Assembly: GCA_903882745.1 (NCBI GenBank)
Contig: CAIRYG010000011.1
Location: 62,001-126,000, forward strand
DNA: 64,000 nt
Reading direction: 5' to 3'
Origin: an uncultured Gemmatimonadota bacterium
GTDB lineage: Bacteria > Gemmatimonadota > Gemmatimonadetes > Gemmatimonadales > Gemmatimonadaceae
Below, piece by piece: positions 19,580-28,135 of this stretch; the first letter of the stretch is position 1; each line of letters opens with the position of its first letter. The notes below the pieces were generated by a model. That model ran no database searches. It saw only the letters and a program-made list of their open reading frames with translations, and was not told the DNA's origin. The position numbers and the translations under genes are program-made.

Positions 19580-19825
19580 GTGCCGAGAATTGCGTCCGCC
19601 AAAAAGAACATGCGGAAGTCGCGCGCCGCTGCGGTGCGCAATCGCGCGCAGCGCTCCGCCCTGCGGACCGCTCTGAAGACCGCCAAGTCCGCCGAGGCGA
19701 CCCCCGCGCAGAAGACCGCCGCGACCAGCCTGCTTGACCGTTCGGCCCGTAAGGGGCTGATCCACAAGAACAACGCGGCCCGCCAGAAGTCCCGGCTGGC
19801 CAAGGCGAAGGCAGCCGCGAAGTAA
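19580..19825 (+). CDS. rpsT: 30S ribosomal protein S20
   Basis: The 81-residue, Lys/Arg/Ala-rich protein (MPRIASAKKNMRKSRAAAVR at the start) binds 16S rRNA early in 30S assembly. The motif LIHKNNAARQKSRLAK near the C-terminus is the S20 signature. It starts with GTG and has only a weak Shine-Dalgarno site. In E. coli rpsT also uses a non-AUG start, which is tied to S20 autoregulation; similar control is possible here. It is monocistronic, with its own promoter and a strong terminator. Confidence 0.97.
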   Translation: MPRIASAKKNMRKSRAAAVRNRAQRSALRTALKTAKSAEATPAQKTAATSLLDRSARKGLIHKNNAARQKSRLAKAKAAAK

Positions 19826-19864
19826 GGCTGCGTCACCCGTAGTATCGGCGTCGGGTTCCGACGC

Positions 19865-19905
19865 AAAAAGGGCCCGCTGACTTCACGTCGGCGGGCCCTT
19901 TGCCT
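19865..19905. terminator. Bidirectional intrinsic terminator, rpsT and zinc-ribbon gene
   Basis: GGGCCCGCTGAC (19870-19881) pairs with GTCGGCGGGCCC (19887-19898) across a 5-base loop. It is flanked by AAAAA on the left and TTTGCCTTT on the right, so it can terminate both the plus-strand rpsT transcript and the convergent minus-strand transcript. Confidence 0.93.
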
Positions 19906-19927
19906 TTGAGCGGCGTTCGGCGCTGCC

Positions 19928-20833
19928 TCAGTAGGCGGCCAGCTCGCCCCCGCACTTCTCGCAGTACCACTCGGTCGGGAAGTTCATGGCTTTGCACTCT
20001 TGGCAGACCAGGGTCCGAGCGGCCTGCGCGGTGTTCGGCGTCGGGGCGCTCAGTGGCTGCTTATTGGGCACAGGCGCAGGCTGCGGCGCGGGCGCGGGCG
20101 CGGGAGCCGGAGCCGCTGGGGTCGACCGTCCGAGCACCGAGCGGAGAAAGGCGATTTTCTCCTGCTCTTCGGTGAGGTGCGCCTTCGCCGGCTCCGCAGA
20201 TACGGTTGGTTCGGCGACTGGAGTGAACAAGCCGAGGGGTGGCTCGTCGGGTACCGAAGGCTCGACCAGCGGCTCAGCGACTGGCTCAACCACACGCTCG
20301 ACCACTGGCTCGACCACTGGCTCGACACGAGCCTCGGACGGCGCTGGCACGACCTCAGGGGGCGCCTCAACGACCGGCAACGTGGCCGCGACAAAGCCCG
20401 GCTGCGCCTGCGTCAGTAGGCCGAACATCTTGTCGAGCTCGCGGGAGACCTCGGCGCGTGCGTGCTGCATGGAGCGCAGTTCGTCGTCGAGCAGCGCGCG
20501 GCGGCGATTCCACTCATCCTCGGTGTACTCGCCCACCAGCGCGCGCAACTCAACCTCCGCACGCTCGTCTTGCCGATGGGCGATGGCCTCGTCTTGGCCG
20601 GCGAGCGTGAGCTCGAGGCTGTGCGCGACAGATCGCACGGCATCCATCTTGTCCTGCAACGCCGACTGTGCGGCTTCGCACTTGGCGGTGTAATCCGCAT
20701 GGACGCGCGCGTACACGTGCGCAGGCGTCGCCTCGCGCCGCGATTCGAGCGTCGTGATCCACTGCTCGATCTTGCGGCGTTCCTCGAGAAGTACCTCGAT
20801 CTCTGCGAGTTGAGCCGTGTCTGCTGCGTCCAT
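19928..20833 (-). CDS. Coiled-coil protein with Val-Glu-Pro repeats and C-terminal zinc ribbon
   Basis: The 301-residue protein starts at ATG 20831-20833 (MDAADTAQLAEIEVLLEE), with GGAG nine bases upstream. Residues 1 to about 140 look like a long coiled coil. A low-complexity linker follows with VEPVVEPVVERVVEPVAEP repeats and an Ala-Pro run. The C-terminus has CQECKAMNFPTEWYCEKCGG, a CxxC...CxxC zinc ribbon. I do not recognise a characterised family. The layout suggests an adaptor that dimerises through the coil and binds a partner or nucleic acid through the ribbon. It sits 50 bp downstream of pyrC and may be read through from the pyr operon. Confidence 0.8.
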   Translation of the reverse strand: MDAADTAQLAEIEVLLEERRKIEQWITTLESRREATPAHVYARVHADYTAKCEAAQSALQDKMDAVRSVAHSLELTLAGQDEAIAHRQDERAEVELRALVGEYTEDEWNRRRALLDDELRSMQHARAEVSRELDKMFGLLTQAQPGFVAATLPVVEAPPEVVPAPSEARVEPVVEPVVERVVEPVAEPLVEPSVPDEPPLGLFTPVAEPTVSAEPAKAHLTEEQEKIAFLRSVLGRSTPAAPAPAPAPAPQPAPVPNKQPLSAPTPNTAQAARTLVCQECKAMNFPTEWYCEKCGGELAAY

Positions 20834-20883
20834 GATCCGCGTCTCCGTAACGTGCCGTACCGCGTGGTGATGCCTACGATGTG

Positions 20884-22176
20884 CTAGCGCTGAAAAACGA
20901 CGCGCCCGTCTACAACCGTGCATTTCACGAGCCCGGTCAGGGTGCGTCCCTGGTACGGGGTATTGCGTCCCTTCGTCAGGAAGTTCGCGGCGTCGACCTT
21001 CCAGGTCGCCGTCGGGTCGAACACCGTCACATCGCCGAGCGCGCCCTTTCGGAACGTGCCGCCGTCGAGGTGAAAGAGCTTCGCCGGCGCGCAGGCCATC
21101 TTGTCGATCAGCGTTTCGAGCGAAATCACCCCCGCCGCCACCAGCCAGGTGATGTTCACGGCGAGCGCGGTCTCGAGGCCGATAATGCCATTCGGCGCGA
21201 GCGAGAACTCCCGTTCCTTTTCGTCGTTGTGGTGCGGCGCATGGTCGGTGGCAATCACGTCGATTGTGCCGTCCTTGACCGCTTCGCGGAGCGCTTCGAC
21301 ATCGTCGAGGGTGCGCAGCGGCGGATTCATCTTGGCATTCGTATCGTAGCCGAGCACTTCATCTTCCGTGAGGGAGATGTGGTGCGGGCAGACTTCGGCG
21401 GTCACATTGATTCCGCGATCCTTGCCCCATCGGATCAGCTCCACCGACCCGCGGGTGCTCATGTGGCACAGGTGCACATGGCCACCGGTGCGGCGCGCGA
21501 GGAGGATATCACGAATCGCCATGATCTCCTCAGCCTCGCTCGGAATCCCCTTGAGGCCGAGTCGTGCGGAGACGAGCCCTTCGTTCATGTCGCCGCCAGC
21601 GGCGAGCGTGGGCTCTTCGCAGTGGTCCGCGACCGGAATCCCGAAGGCGCGCGCGTACTCGAGCGCGGTGCGCATCAACTGCGCGCTGACCACCGGCTTT
21701 CCGTCGTCGCTCACGGCGACGGCCCCTGCCCCGACCATCTCACCAAACTCGGCGAGCTGCTCGCCCTTTTCGCCGATGGAGATGGCGCCAATGGGATACA
21801 CGCGGGCCGCACCAGCGGCGCGCCCTTGCTTGAGCACGAAACCGATGGCCGCCTGATTGTCGGTGACCGGATCGGTGTTCGGCATGGCGCAGACAGCGGT
21901 GAAGCCGCCGGCCGCCGCGGCGCGCGCGCCGGTCGCGATGGTCTCGACATCTTCGCGGCCTGGCTCACGCAGATGGCAATGCACGTCGATGAATCCCGGC
22001 GATACGACTTTGCCGGTGCAGTCGACGACGGTCGCGCCCTCGGGCGCGCTCAGGTTGCCGCCGACGCTCTCGATCTTCCCGTCGCGCAGGAGGATGTCTC
22101 CGATCGCGTCGGTGCGGGTCGAGGGATCAAGGAGGCGTCCCCCTTTCAGGAGTACATCACGACGGTCGGCGCTCAT
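20884..22176 (-). CDS. pyrC: Dihydroorotase
   Basis: The 430-residue cyclic amidohydrolase closes carbamoyl aspartate to dihydroorotate in pyrimidine synthesis. Class I features include the metal motif VHCHLREPG (H66, H68), the [11 protein letters not shown] segment, [22 protein letters not shown] and a downstream TDHAPHH catalytic region. Length and motifs are complete. The ATG overlaps the pyrB stop by 4 bp, so it is the third gene of pyrR-pyrB-pyrC. Confidence 0.97.
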   Translation of the reverse strand: MSADRRDVLLKGGRLLDPSTRTDAIGDILLRDGKIESVGGNLSAPEGATVVDCTGKVVSPGFIDVHCHLREPGREDVETIATGARAAAAGGFTAVCAMPNTDPVTDNQAAIGFVLKQGRAAGAARVYPIGAISIGEKGEQLAEFGEMVGAGAVAVSDDGKPVVSAQLMRTALEYARAFGIPVADHCEEPTLAAGGDMNEGLVSARLGLKGIPSEAEEIMAIRDILLARRTGGHVHLCHMSTRGSVELIRWGKDRGINVTAEVCPHHISLTEDEVLGYDTNAKMNPPLRTLDDVEALREAVKDGTIDVIATDHAPHHNDEKEREFSLAPNGIIGLETALAVNITWLVAAGVISLETLIDKMACAPAKLFHLDGGTFRKGALGDVTVFDPTATWKVDAANFLTKGRNTPYQGRTLTGLVKCTVVDGRVVFQR

Positions 22177-23141
22177 GCATCCCCCCGAGCAGCGGTGGCA
22201 AGTGTCGGCTTATTGCCGGCGAGTAGGTAGAGCACGGCCATACGCACGGCGACGCCGTTGGTGACCTGGTCGAGGATGACGCTGTGGGGGCCGTCAGCCA
22301 CGTCGGAGTCGATCTCGACGCCGCGATTCATGGGACCGGGGTGGAGGATGAGAATATCGCGAGGGGCTCGATCGAGCCGCTCGCTGGTGACACCGAAGAC
22401 ACGATTGTACTCGCGCAACGACGGGATGTACCCCGCCTGCATGCGCTCGAGCTGGAGTCGGAGCACGTTGAGCGCATCGGCCCACTCGATCGCTTGTTCG
22501 ATCCGATCAAAGACCTGCACGCCCATCTCACCGATCGCGTTTGGCAGGAGCGAGCGGGGACCGCACACCGCGACCTCCGCACCGAGCTTGGTGAGGCCCC
22601 AGATATTGGAGCGCGCCACGCGCGAGTGCAGCACATCGCCGCAGATACAAATGCGTTTGCCGCGCAGATCGCCCAGTTTGTCGCGCAAGGTCAGCAGGTC
22701 GAGCAGTCCCTGCGTGGGATGCTCGTGCGTGCCATCACCGGCGTTGATCACATTGGACTCGATGCGCTCGGCGAGGAACTTGGCAGCACCCGACGCATGG
22801 TGGCGGATCACGACCATGTCGATACGCATCGCTTCGAGATTGCGCGCGGTATCGACCAGCGTTTCGCCCTTCGAGATGCTCGACCCGCTCGACGCGACAT
22901 TGACCGTGTCGGCGCTCAACCGCTTTTCGGCGAACTCGAATGAGATGCGCGTGCGCGTGGAGGCCTCGAAGAAGAGATTGACCACCGTGGCCCCGCGAAG
23001 TGTCGGGACCTTCTTGATGGCGCGTTCGGAAATCTCTTTGAGCGGCCCGGCGGTATCGAGAATGACGTTGATCTGTTCGGCCGAGAGGTGCTCGAGGCCG
23101 AGCAGGTCCTTGCCGAGCACGCTGGAGGCGGTGGGGGTCAC
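22173..23141 (-). CDS. pyrB: Aspartate carbamoyltransferase catalytic subunit
   Basis: The 322-residue enzyme condenses aspartate with carbamoyl phosphate. Motifs: carbamoyl-phosphate loop FFEASTRTR (57-65), [12 protein letters not shown], the [17 protein letters not shown] region, and [11 protein letters not shown] at the C-terminal domain. No pyrI regulatory chain is nearby, consistent with the class that pairs pyrB with pyrR and pyrC. The GTG start overlaps the pyrR stop (GTGA). Confidence 0.97.
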   Translation of the reverse strand: MTPTASSVLGKDLLGLEHLSAEQINVILDTAGPLKEISERAIKKVPTLRGATVVNLFFEASTRTRISFEFAEKRLSADTVNVASSGSSISKGETLVDTARNLEAMRIDMVVIRHHASGAAKFLAERIESNVINAGDGTHEHPTQGLLDLLTLRDKLGDLRGKRICICGDVLHSRVARSNIWGLTKLGAEVAVCGPRSLLPNAIGEMGVQVFDRIEQAIEWADALNVLRLQLERMQAGYIPSLREYNRVFGVTSERLDRAPRDILILHPGPMNRGVEIDSDVADGPHSVILDQVTNGVAVRMAVLYLLAGNKPTLATAARGDA

Positions 23142-23686
23142 GTGCGCTCCATCACATTGAGGACGACTTCGTCGCGCCCGTCGAGTTCACTGATGAACAC
23201 GTCGACGCGGCCACCGAGCGGGACTTCCACGTGCTTACCGACGACGTCCGGCTGGATGGGGAGCTCGCGGCCACCGCGGTCAATGAGCACGGCGAGCCCA
23301 ACGCGCGCTGGTCGGCCGAAATCGGCGAGTTCATCGAGCGCGGCGCGGATGGTGCGCCCGGTGAAGAGCACGTCATCGACGATGACCACGCGTTTCCCTT
23401 CGAGATCGCCTGGGAGGTCGGTCCTGCCCACGACGGGGCGTGGCCCCACGGTCTGCAGATCGTCGCGGTAGAGCGTGATGTCGAGGGCTCCGAGCGGTAC
23501 CGTTGCCCCGTCGCGGTCCTTGATCAACTGGGCAATGCGAGCGGCAATCTGGACGCCGCGGCGCTGGATTCCGACAAGAATGAGCCCCTCGGCGCCGTCG
23601 TTCCGCTCGAGAATTTCATCGGCCATACGCGAGACAGTTCGCTCAAGCGATTTGGCACTGAGGACGATCGACGAGGTCGGTGGCAT
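23138..23686 (-). CDS. pyrR: Bifunctional pyr operon regulator / uracil phosphoribosyltransferase PyrR
   Basis: The 182-residue phosphoribosyltransferase-fold protein has the PRPP loop [18 protein letters not shown] (residues 100-117) and the PyrR region LVGIQRRGV. It starts at ATG 23684-23686. PyrR binds pyr mRNA and attenuates the operon in response to UMP. I looked for the ARUCCAGAGAGGYU binding loop and a terminator in the 134-bp leader and found neither, so control may be translational or indirect. The frame stays open 50 codons upstream with a KPEV repeat (see repeat entry), so an N-terminal extension cannot be excluded. Confidence 0.95.
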   Translation of the reverse strand: MPPTSSIVLSAKSLERTVSRMADEILERNDGAEGLILVGIQRRGVQIAARIAQLIKDRDGATVPLGALDITLYRDDLQTVGPRPVVGRTDLPGDLEGKRVVIVDDVLFTGRTIRAALDELADFGRPARVGLAVLIDRGGRELPIQPDVVGKHVEVPLGGRVDVFISELDGRDEVVLNVMERT

Positions 23687-23737
23687 CTCAGGGATGAAAT
23701 ATGCCTGACGACGCACCGGAAATGAAGCGTCGGGCAC

Positions 23738-23776
23738 CACCTCGGGCTTCACGCCGGCCTTCACCTCGGGCTTCAC
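23738..23776. repeat. 15-bp direct repeat in the pyrR upstream region
   Basis: CACCTCGGGCTTCAC occurs at 23738-23752 and 23762-23776, a 24-bp period. It sits between divergent pyrR and the GT2 gene. Read on the minus strand in the pyrR frame it encodes VKPEV twice. Confidence 0.9.
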
Positions 23777-23820
23777 GTCGCGGGTTGCGGCGAGGGGGAG
23801 CGACAGGCGACAATTCCCCC

Positions 23821-24579
23821 ATGCTCGGCACCACATCCCTTCCGCACCTCTCCGTGGTCGTCCCCTGTTACAACGGGGCCGACCGACTTCCGGCCGCCTT
23901 GGCCCAGCTATCGAGCTGGCTCGAGGCCCAGCCGTACGACGCGGAACTGATTCTGGTGGACGACTGCAGTGGGCCCGACGCGGCGGAGGTCCTGCGAGCG
24001 TTCGCCAGCGGACGCCCAGGGGTCACCCTGCTGCGCAACGACCCCAACGGGGGGAAAGGCGTGTCCGTTGGGCGCGGGCTTCGCGCGGCCCGAGCGCCGT
24101 ACCGTGTGTTCACGGACGCCGATCTCGCGTATCCGCCGTCGGAGATCAACCGGATTCTGCGCGATCTTGAGGCTGGGAACGGCGTCGCGATCGCCTGCCG
24201 CGTGCTCCCCGAGTCGCGATACGAGATGAGTCCGAGCTTTTTTCACTACCTGTACACGCGCCACATCATGAGCCGCGTCTTCAACGCGCTGGTGCGATTC
24301 GTATTGCTGCGCGACGTGCTTGACACCCAAGCCGGACTCAAGGGATTCACCGCAGCGGCGGTTGAACAGGTCTTCCCGCTCGTGACGATTCCGCGCTTTG
24401 GGTTCGACGTCGAGGCGCTGTTTATTGCGCAGAAAAAGGGGTTCACGGTCAAGCAGACGGCGGTTCACTTCCGCTATGACGAAGAACCGACGTCGGTGAG
24501 CTTCGCGCAATCGGCTTTCGTGATGGCCGGCGAAGTATTGCAGGTGCGGATCAACGACTGGCGTGGCCGCTACGACTGA
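23821..24579 (+). CDS. GT2-family glycosyltransferase (dolichyl/polyprenyl-phosphate glycosyltransferase-like)
   Basis: The 252-residue protein begins [20 protein letters not shown] and has VDDCSGPD, a [17 protein letters not shown] segment and the metal-binding TDAD. It lacks C-terminal membrane helices. The layout resembles ALG5/DPM1-type enzymes that load a sugar onto a polyprenyl phosphate; the actual donor and acceptor are unknown. The start is ATG 23821; the frame is open to 23701, but that part reads as Arg/Pro-rich noise. It is followed by the YdjC-family deacetylase with 17 bp overlap, so both probably act on the same glycan or glycolipid. Confidence 0.85.
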   Translation: MLGTTSLPHLSVVVPCYNGADRLPAALAQLSSWLEAQPYDAELILVDDCSGPDAAEVLRAFASGRPGVTLLRNDPNGGKGVSVGRGLRAARAPYRVFTDADLAYPPSEINRILRDLEAGNGVAIACRVLPESRYEMSPSFFHYLYTRHIMSRVFNALVRFVLLRDVLDTQAGLKGFTAAAVEQVFPLVTIPRFGFDVEALFIAQKKGFTVKQTAVHFRYDEEPTSVSFAQSAFVMAGEVLQVRINDWRGRYD

Positions 24580-25426
24580 GCAGGCCGCGCGGCAGCTCGC
24601 GCCTCGCACGCGGCTGATTATCAATGCCGACGACTTCGCCTTCACCCCTGCGGTGACGGCGGGCATTCTTGAAGCGCATCACGCGGGAAGCGTCACGTCG
24701 ACCTCCATGATGGTGCATTGTCCGGGCTGGGACGACGGCGTGCGCCAGGCGAAAGCCACCCCGACGCTCGGTATCGGCCTGCACCTCAACCTGGTGGTGG
24801 GTGCGCCACTCACCACGGCGCCGTCGTTGACGGATCGACGCACGGGGCGTTTTGCCTCGCTCTCCACGTTGACTCGACGCGCGCTGACGGGTGCACTGAA
24901 CATTGACGAAGCAGAAGCCGAGTGTGTCGCGCAGTTGGAAGCGCTGGATCGGGCCGGTGTGGTGGCAACGCATATCGATTCGCATCGCCACACGCATGCG
25001 CTGCCGGTGCTCCATCGCGCCGTGGCGCGGGTCGCCGTGCGCCGTGGGCTTCCGCTCCGGCGACCCGTGGAGTCGCATCGCCGATTCCCAAATGACCTGC
25101 CATCGCAGTTGCATCGCGGGGTGATTGCCTGCTCGTGGCGCGTGACATCCGTGACCGCCGCGGTGACGCGCGCGCCGGATCACTTTATTGGGGTGTCGAT
25201 GCAAGGGAGCGAAGGGTTCAGTTCGCGACTCCTTCGCGTGCTCGATTCGCTGCCCGCCGGTAGCGTGGAGCTCATGGTGCATCCCGGACATGTGGACGAC
25301 GCGTTACTCGCGGTGGACGGCTACACGACGCCTCGCGAGGTAGAACTCACCGCGCTCCGTTCAGCGGCCGTTCGCGACCGACTCACGCGCGGCGACATCG
25401 CGCTCGTGAACTTCGGCGCGCTCTGA
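24563..25426 (+). CDS. YdjC/ChbG-HpnK family carbohydrate deacetylase
   Basis: The 287-residue protein has INADDFAFTP (D23, D24) and HIDSHRHTH, the metal-binding signature of the YdjC TIM-barrel-like deacetylases. ChbG removes acetyl groups from chito-oligosaccharides and HpnK acts in hopanoid tailoring. The start is GTG 24563, overlapping the preceding glycosyltransferase gene, which argues for a glycolipid deacetylase. The gene converges on the GT87 gene with a 10-bp gap and no visible terminator. Confidence 0.88.
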   Translation: MAATTEQAARQLAPRTRLIINADDFAFTPAVTAGILEAHHAGSVTSTSMMVHCPGWDDGVRQAKATPTLGIGLHLNLVVGAPLTTAPSLTDRRTGRFASLSTLTRRALTGALNIDEAEAECVAQLEALDRAGVVATHIDSHRHTHALPVLHRAVARVAVRRGLPLRRPVESHRRFPNDLPSQLHRGVIACSWRVTSVTAAVTRAPDHFIGVSMQGSEGFSSRLLRVLDSLPAGSVELMVHPGHVDDALLAVDGYTTPREVELTALRSAAVRDRLTRGDIALVNFGAL

Positions 25427-25436
25427 GCCGAGCGCG

Positions 25437-26672
25437 TCAGGCGCTCGCGCTGGACCCAAGGGCGGACGCTCGGCTGGGGATCACACCGAGGAGCTCAGCC
25501 TGCATGACGAGCCAGAGCGGAATCAACGGCAGGGTCTTGAGCAGATAGGGCACGTAGTAGGCCTGATACCAGCTGCGCGGCATCAGATCGGTGCTGCCGA
25601 GATTTACCACGGCAAAGGCCACAACCATGAGCGCGGTGCGCCAGGTCGTGCGCGGCGACACCGCAAACCAGAGGGCCATTCCAACCATCGAGATGACGAA
25701 CGACGGTGATTCGGCCTGATGGTTAAACAGCACACAGAAGACGAGGATCGACGCGAGGAAGAGCAACCGGAAGTGCGGTTCGTCGCGACGCTTCCACTGC
25801 ACCGCAAGCGGCAGCAGGAGGAGGAGCAGGCCAATCACCTGCGTGGGCCAATGGGGCCACTCGACGCCCCACCAGACGCGGAACTGTCCCATGAGGCCTG
25901 CGTAGAGGTCCGCGCCACCGGCGCCGTAGCGAGCGAGCGGCGCCGCGTCGCGCGTTTCGATGGCGCGCCAGGAGCGGTATTGCGACGCGAGCGAGGCTGG
26001 TGCGACCGCGATGAGTGGAAGAGCGATACCGATGACCGCCGTCGCGGCTGAGATCACGGCCATCCGGAACTTGCGCGGATGAAAGATGGCGCCGGCGAAC
26101 GCCGCCATAGGAAAGAGTTTCACAAATGTGCCAGCGGCGATTGTACTCGCCGCGCCCCACTGTTCACGCCGCTCGTAGGCACTCCAGGCGAGGAGCATGA
26201 GGCCGGCACACAGGGCGTTGCTCTGCGAGCGCTGGAGGTCGCCCACAATCGGCAGCAGGGCGATGGCAAGGGCCACGGCTGCATCGCGCGCCGGGAGGAG
26301 TCGCACGAACCCCCAAACCACCGCCCCTGCACAGACCAGCGCCCACAGCATGTAGCCTGGCGTCAGCGGGAGGAGCGCGAAGGGGGCGAAGAGAAAGGCG
26401 AACGTTGGCGAGTACTTGAAGAAATCTTCGTGCACGGCGGGCCAGGCCGCGTAGAGATCCTGACCGGCGATCAAGTGATCGAAGGCAGCACGAAAGATCA
26501 GGAAGTTGTTTTCGTGCGACAGGACCGTGCGCTGATACCCGACCACGACCGCGGAGAGCGCATAGAGTACCACCAGGACACGAAGCGCCCGTCGCGCACG
26601 TCCGCCGGCATCGTGGGACGCGGTTGCGTGCGCGGTGGGGGCGTTGTGACCGGACGTCGAGGACTCAGGCAT
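25437..26672 (-). CDS. Polytopic membrane glycosyltransferase (DUF2029 / GT87-like)
   Basis: The 411-residue protein starts at ATG 26670-26672 (MPESSTSGHNAPTAHATASH) and has about nine hydrophobic helices. An extracytoplasmic segment with NNFLIFRAAFDHLIAGQDLY and DFFKYSPTFAFLFAPFALLP is typical of DUF2029 proteins, relatives of mycobacterial mannosyltransferases that use polyprenyl-phosphate sugars. The preceding polyprenyl-phosphate-type GT2 gene could make its donor, although the two genes converge rather than share an operon. The frame is open 109 codons further upstream, but those residues are an out-of-frame shadow of the amidohydrolase gene. Confidence 0.82.
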   Translation of the reverse strand: MPESSTSGHNAPTAHATASHDAGGRARRALRVLVVLYALSAVVVGYQRTVLSHENNFLIFRAAFDHLIAGQDLYAAWPAVHEDFFKYSPTFAFLFAPFALLPLTPGYMLWALVCAGAVVWGFVRLLPARDAAVALAIALLPIVGDLQRSQSNALCAGLMLLAWSAYERREQWGAASTIAAGTFVKLFPMAAFAGAIFHPRKFRMAVISAATAVIGIALPLIAVAPASLASQYRSWRAIETRDAAPLARYGAGGADLYAGLMGQFRVWWGVEWPHWPTQVIGLLLLLLPLAVQWKRRDEPHFRLLFLASILVFCVLFNHQAESPSFVISMVGMALWFAVSPRTTWRTALMVVAFAVVNLGSTDLMPRSWYQAYYVPYLLKTLPLIPLWLVMQAELLGVIPSRASALGSSASA

Positions 26673-26729
26673 GCGCACAAGTTGATAGAGAACCTCGCGG
26701 AGCGAAAGCGGGGGGCTTTCGGAGCACTG

Positions 26730-26773
26730 CAAAAACGGGAACCGGGGTGCCGCGGAATCCGCGACACCCCGGT
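26730..26773 (-). terminator. Intrinsic terminator after the amidohydrolase operon
   Basis: ACCGGGGTG (26741-26749) pairs with CACCCCGGT (26765-26773), with an inner CGCGG/CCGCG stem. On the minus strand the hairpin is followed by TCCCGTTTTTG. It lies 19 bp past the third amidohydrolase stop. Confidence 0.92.
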
Positions 26774-26791
26774 CCGCTGCCGCACGGTTGG

Positions 26792-28135
26792 CTACGGCTT
26801 CTTGACGGCCGGTGTCGGCTTGGGACGCGCCTTGAACTCTTCGTACAGCTTGGTGTGACGGTCCACGAGCGGAATCAGTTCGCCGCGGATGAAGAGATAC
26901 TTGACGTGGCTTCGCGGATCGAGCGGATCGCCGGTCGACACGAACACGTTGGCGACCTTCCCAACCTCGATGCTCCCGTACTTGTCGCCCACGCCCCAAA
27001 TGCGCGCGGGGTTGATCGTGATGGCTTCGAGCGCTTTGTCGGCGTCGAGGCCGAAGGCCTCGGTGATGCCGACTTCGAACGGGAGATCGCGAACATTGCT
27101 CGCGCCCGTGGTCTGGAACGCAATCTGCACGCCGGCACGGGCGAGGACGCCCGGGTTGGCGTAGATCTCGTCGTAGGCGGAACTCGCCGAGGGTTCGGCA
27201 TAGGTCGGCCCAACAATCACCGGCACCTTGCGGGCGGCGAGCGTGTCGGCGAGCTGCCAGGCTTCGGCCGCACCACGAATCACAATCTTGAGTTTGAACT
27301 CATCACCGAAGGCCAGTGCACCACGAATTTGTGCGGCGGACTCGGCGTCGAAGATCACCGGCAACTCGCCACGGACAAACGGAATCATCGCTTCCATAGC
27401 CTGGTCGATCTTTTGCTTCCCTGCTCCACCGGCCGCGAGTTTTGCCTTGATGTCGGCGTACGACTTGGCGTTGGTGAAATAGTCACGGAGCTGCGTGACA
27501 CCCTGATTTACGGCATCGCCGCCGTCAGCGGCCGGACCACCGCGTCCACCGCCACCGCCGCGACGACCCCCCGCGACGCGCGGGTAGTTTACCACCAACG
27601 CCGCACGGGTCTTGATTGACATTTGGTCGCCCGTCCATCCGGTGAGATCCATGAGCGACGCCGTGCCGCTAATGAGCCCCCCTTCCGGTGCGGTGATGAC
27701 CGAGGTGATGCCATTGTAGCGGGCCACGGGGATCAACTCCGAGTGCGAGTTGACCGCGGTGAGCGCGACGTCGTGCGGGTTGAACTGGCCAATCTCGACC
27801 TTGTCCTCACCGCCGGGCACGGACTCGATCTCGGAGAGACCGAGCTTGGTGCCGGAGTCGATGAAGCCCGGATAGATGAACAGCCCGGTGCCGTCGATCA
27901 CGGTCGCGCCTGCTGGGGTAGGCGCCGAGGCACTGACCGCCGTAATCTTGCCGCCAACGATGACGACCGTCCCCTTGTCGATCCGCGGGCCCACGACGGG
28001 CACGACGGTCGCGTTGCGGATGACGTAGCTGTCCGTGAGCGGCTTGGGGGCATTCGGGGTGCTCTGCGCAACGAGCGTGGCGGGGAGCAGTGTCACCAAC
28101 GCCGTGAACATGGCGCGATTCATAGAATGTGCCAT
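26792..28135 (-). CDS. Secreted amidohydrolase-like protein without metal ligands (third of triad)
   Basis: The 447-residue protein has a signal peptide (MNRAMFTALVTLLPATLVAQ) and the amidohydrolase frame: N-terminal beta part, TIM-barrel core, and the typical end IEVGKVANVFVSTGDPL. Where active relatives have PGFIDxHxH this protein reads YPGFIDSGTKLG (residues 89-98). The later ligand positions also changed: VIFDAES for VHAHS, VIRGAAEAW for the LQH region, and FQTTGAS for the NSDS aspartate. It is therefore predicted to bind no catalytic metal. Its ATG overlaps the stop of the active paralogue (TAATG), suggesting a structural or substrate-binding subunit. A Gly/Arg-rich loop (GGRRGGGGGRGGP) interrupts the core. 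Confidence 0.88.
   Translation of the reverse strand: MAHSMNRAMFTALVTLLPATLVAQSTPNAPKPLTDSYVIRNATVVPVVGPRIDKGTVVIVGGKITAVSASAPTPAGATVIDGTGLFIYPGFIDSGTKLGLSEIESVPGGEDKVEIGQFNPHDVALTAVNSHSELIPVARYNGITSVITAPEGGLISGTASLMDLTGWTGDQMSIKTRAALVVNYPRVAGGRRGGGGGRGGPAADGGDAVNQGVTQLRDYFTNAKSYADIKAKLAAGGAGKQKIDQAMEAMIPFVRGELPVIFDAESAAQIRGALAFGDEFKLKIVIRGAAEAWQLADTLAARKVPVIVGPTYAEPSASSAYDEIYANPGVLARAGVQIAFQTTGASNVRDLPFEVGITEAFGLDADKALEAITINPARIWGVGDKYGSIEVGKVANVFVSTGDPLDPRSHVKYLFIRGELIPLVDRHTKLYEEFKARPKPTPAVKKP

Noticed and set aside
20881-22230. 449-codon plus-strand open frame
   Set aside because: It is the antisense of pyrC and has no recognisable motif.
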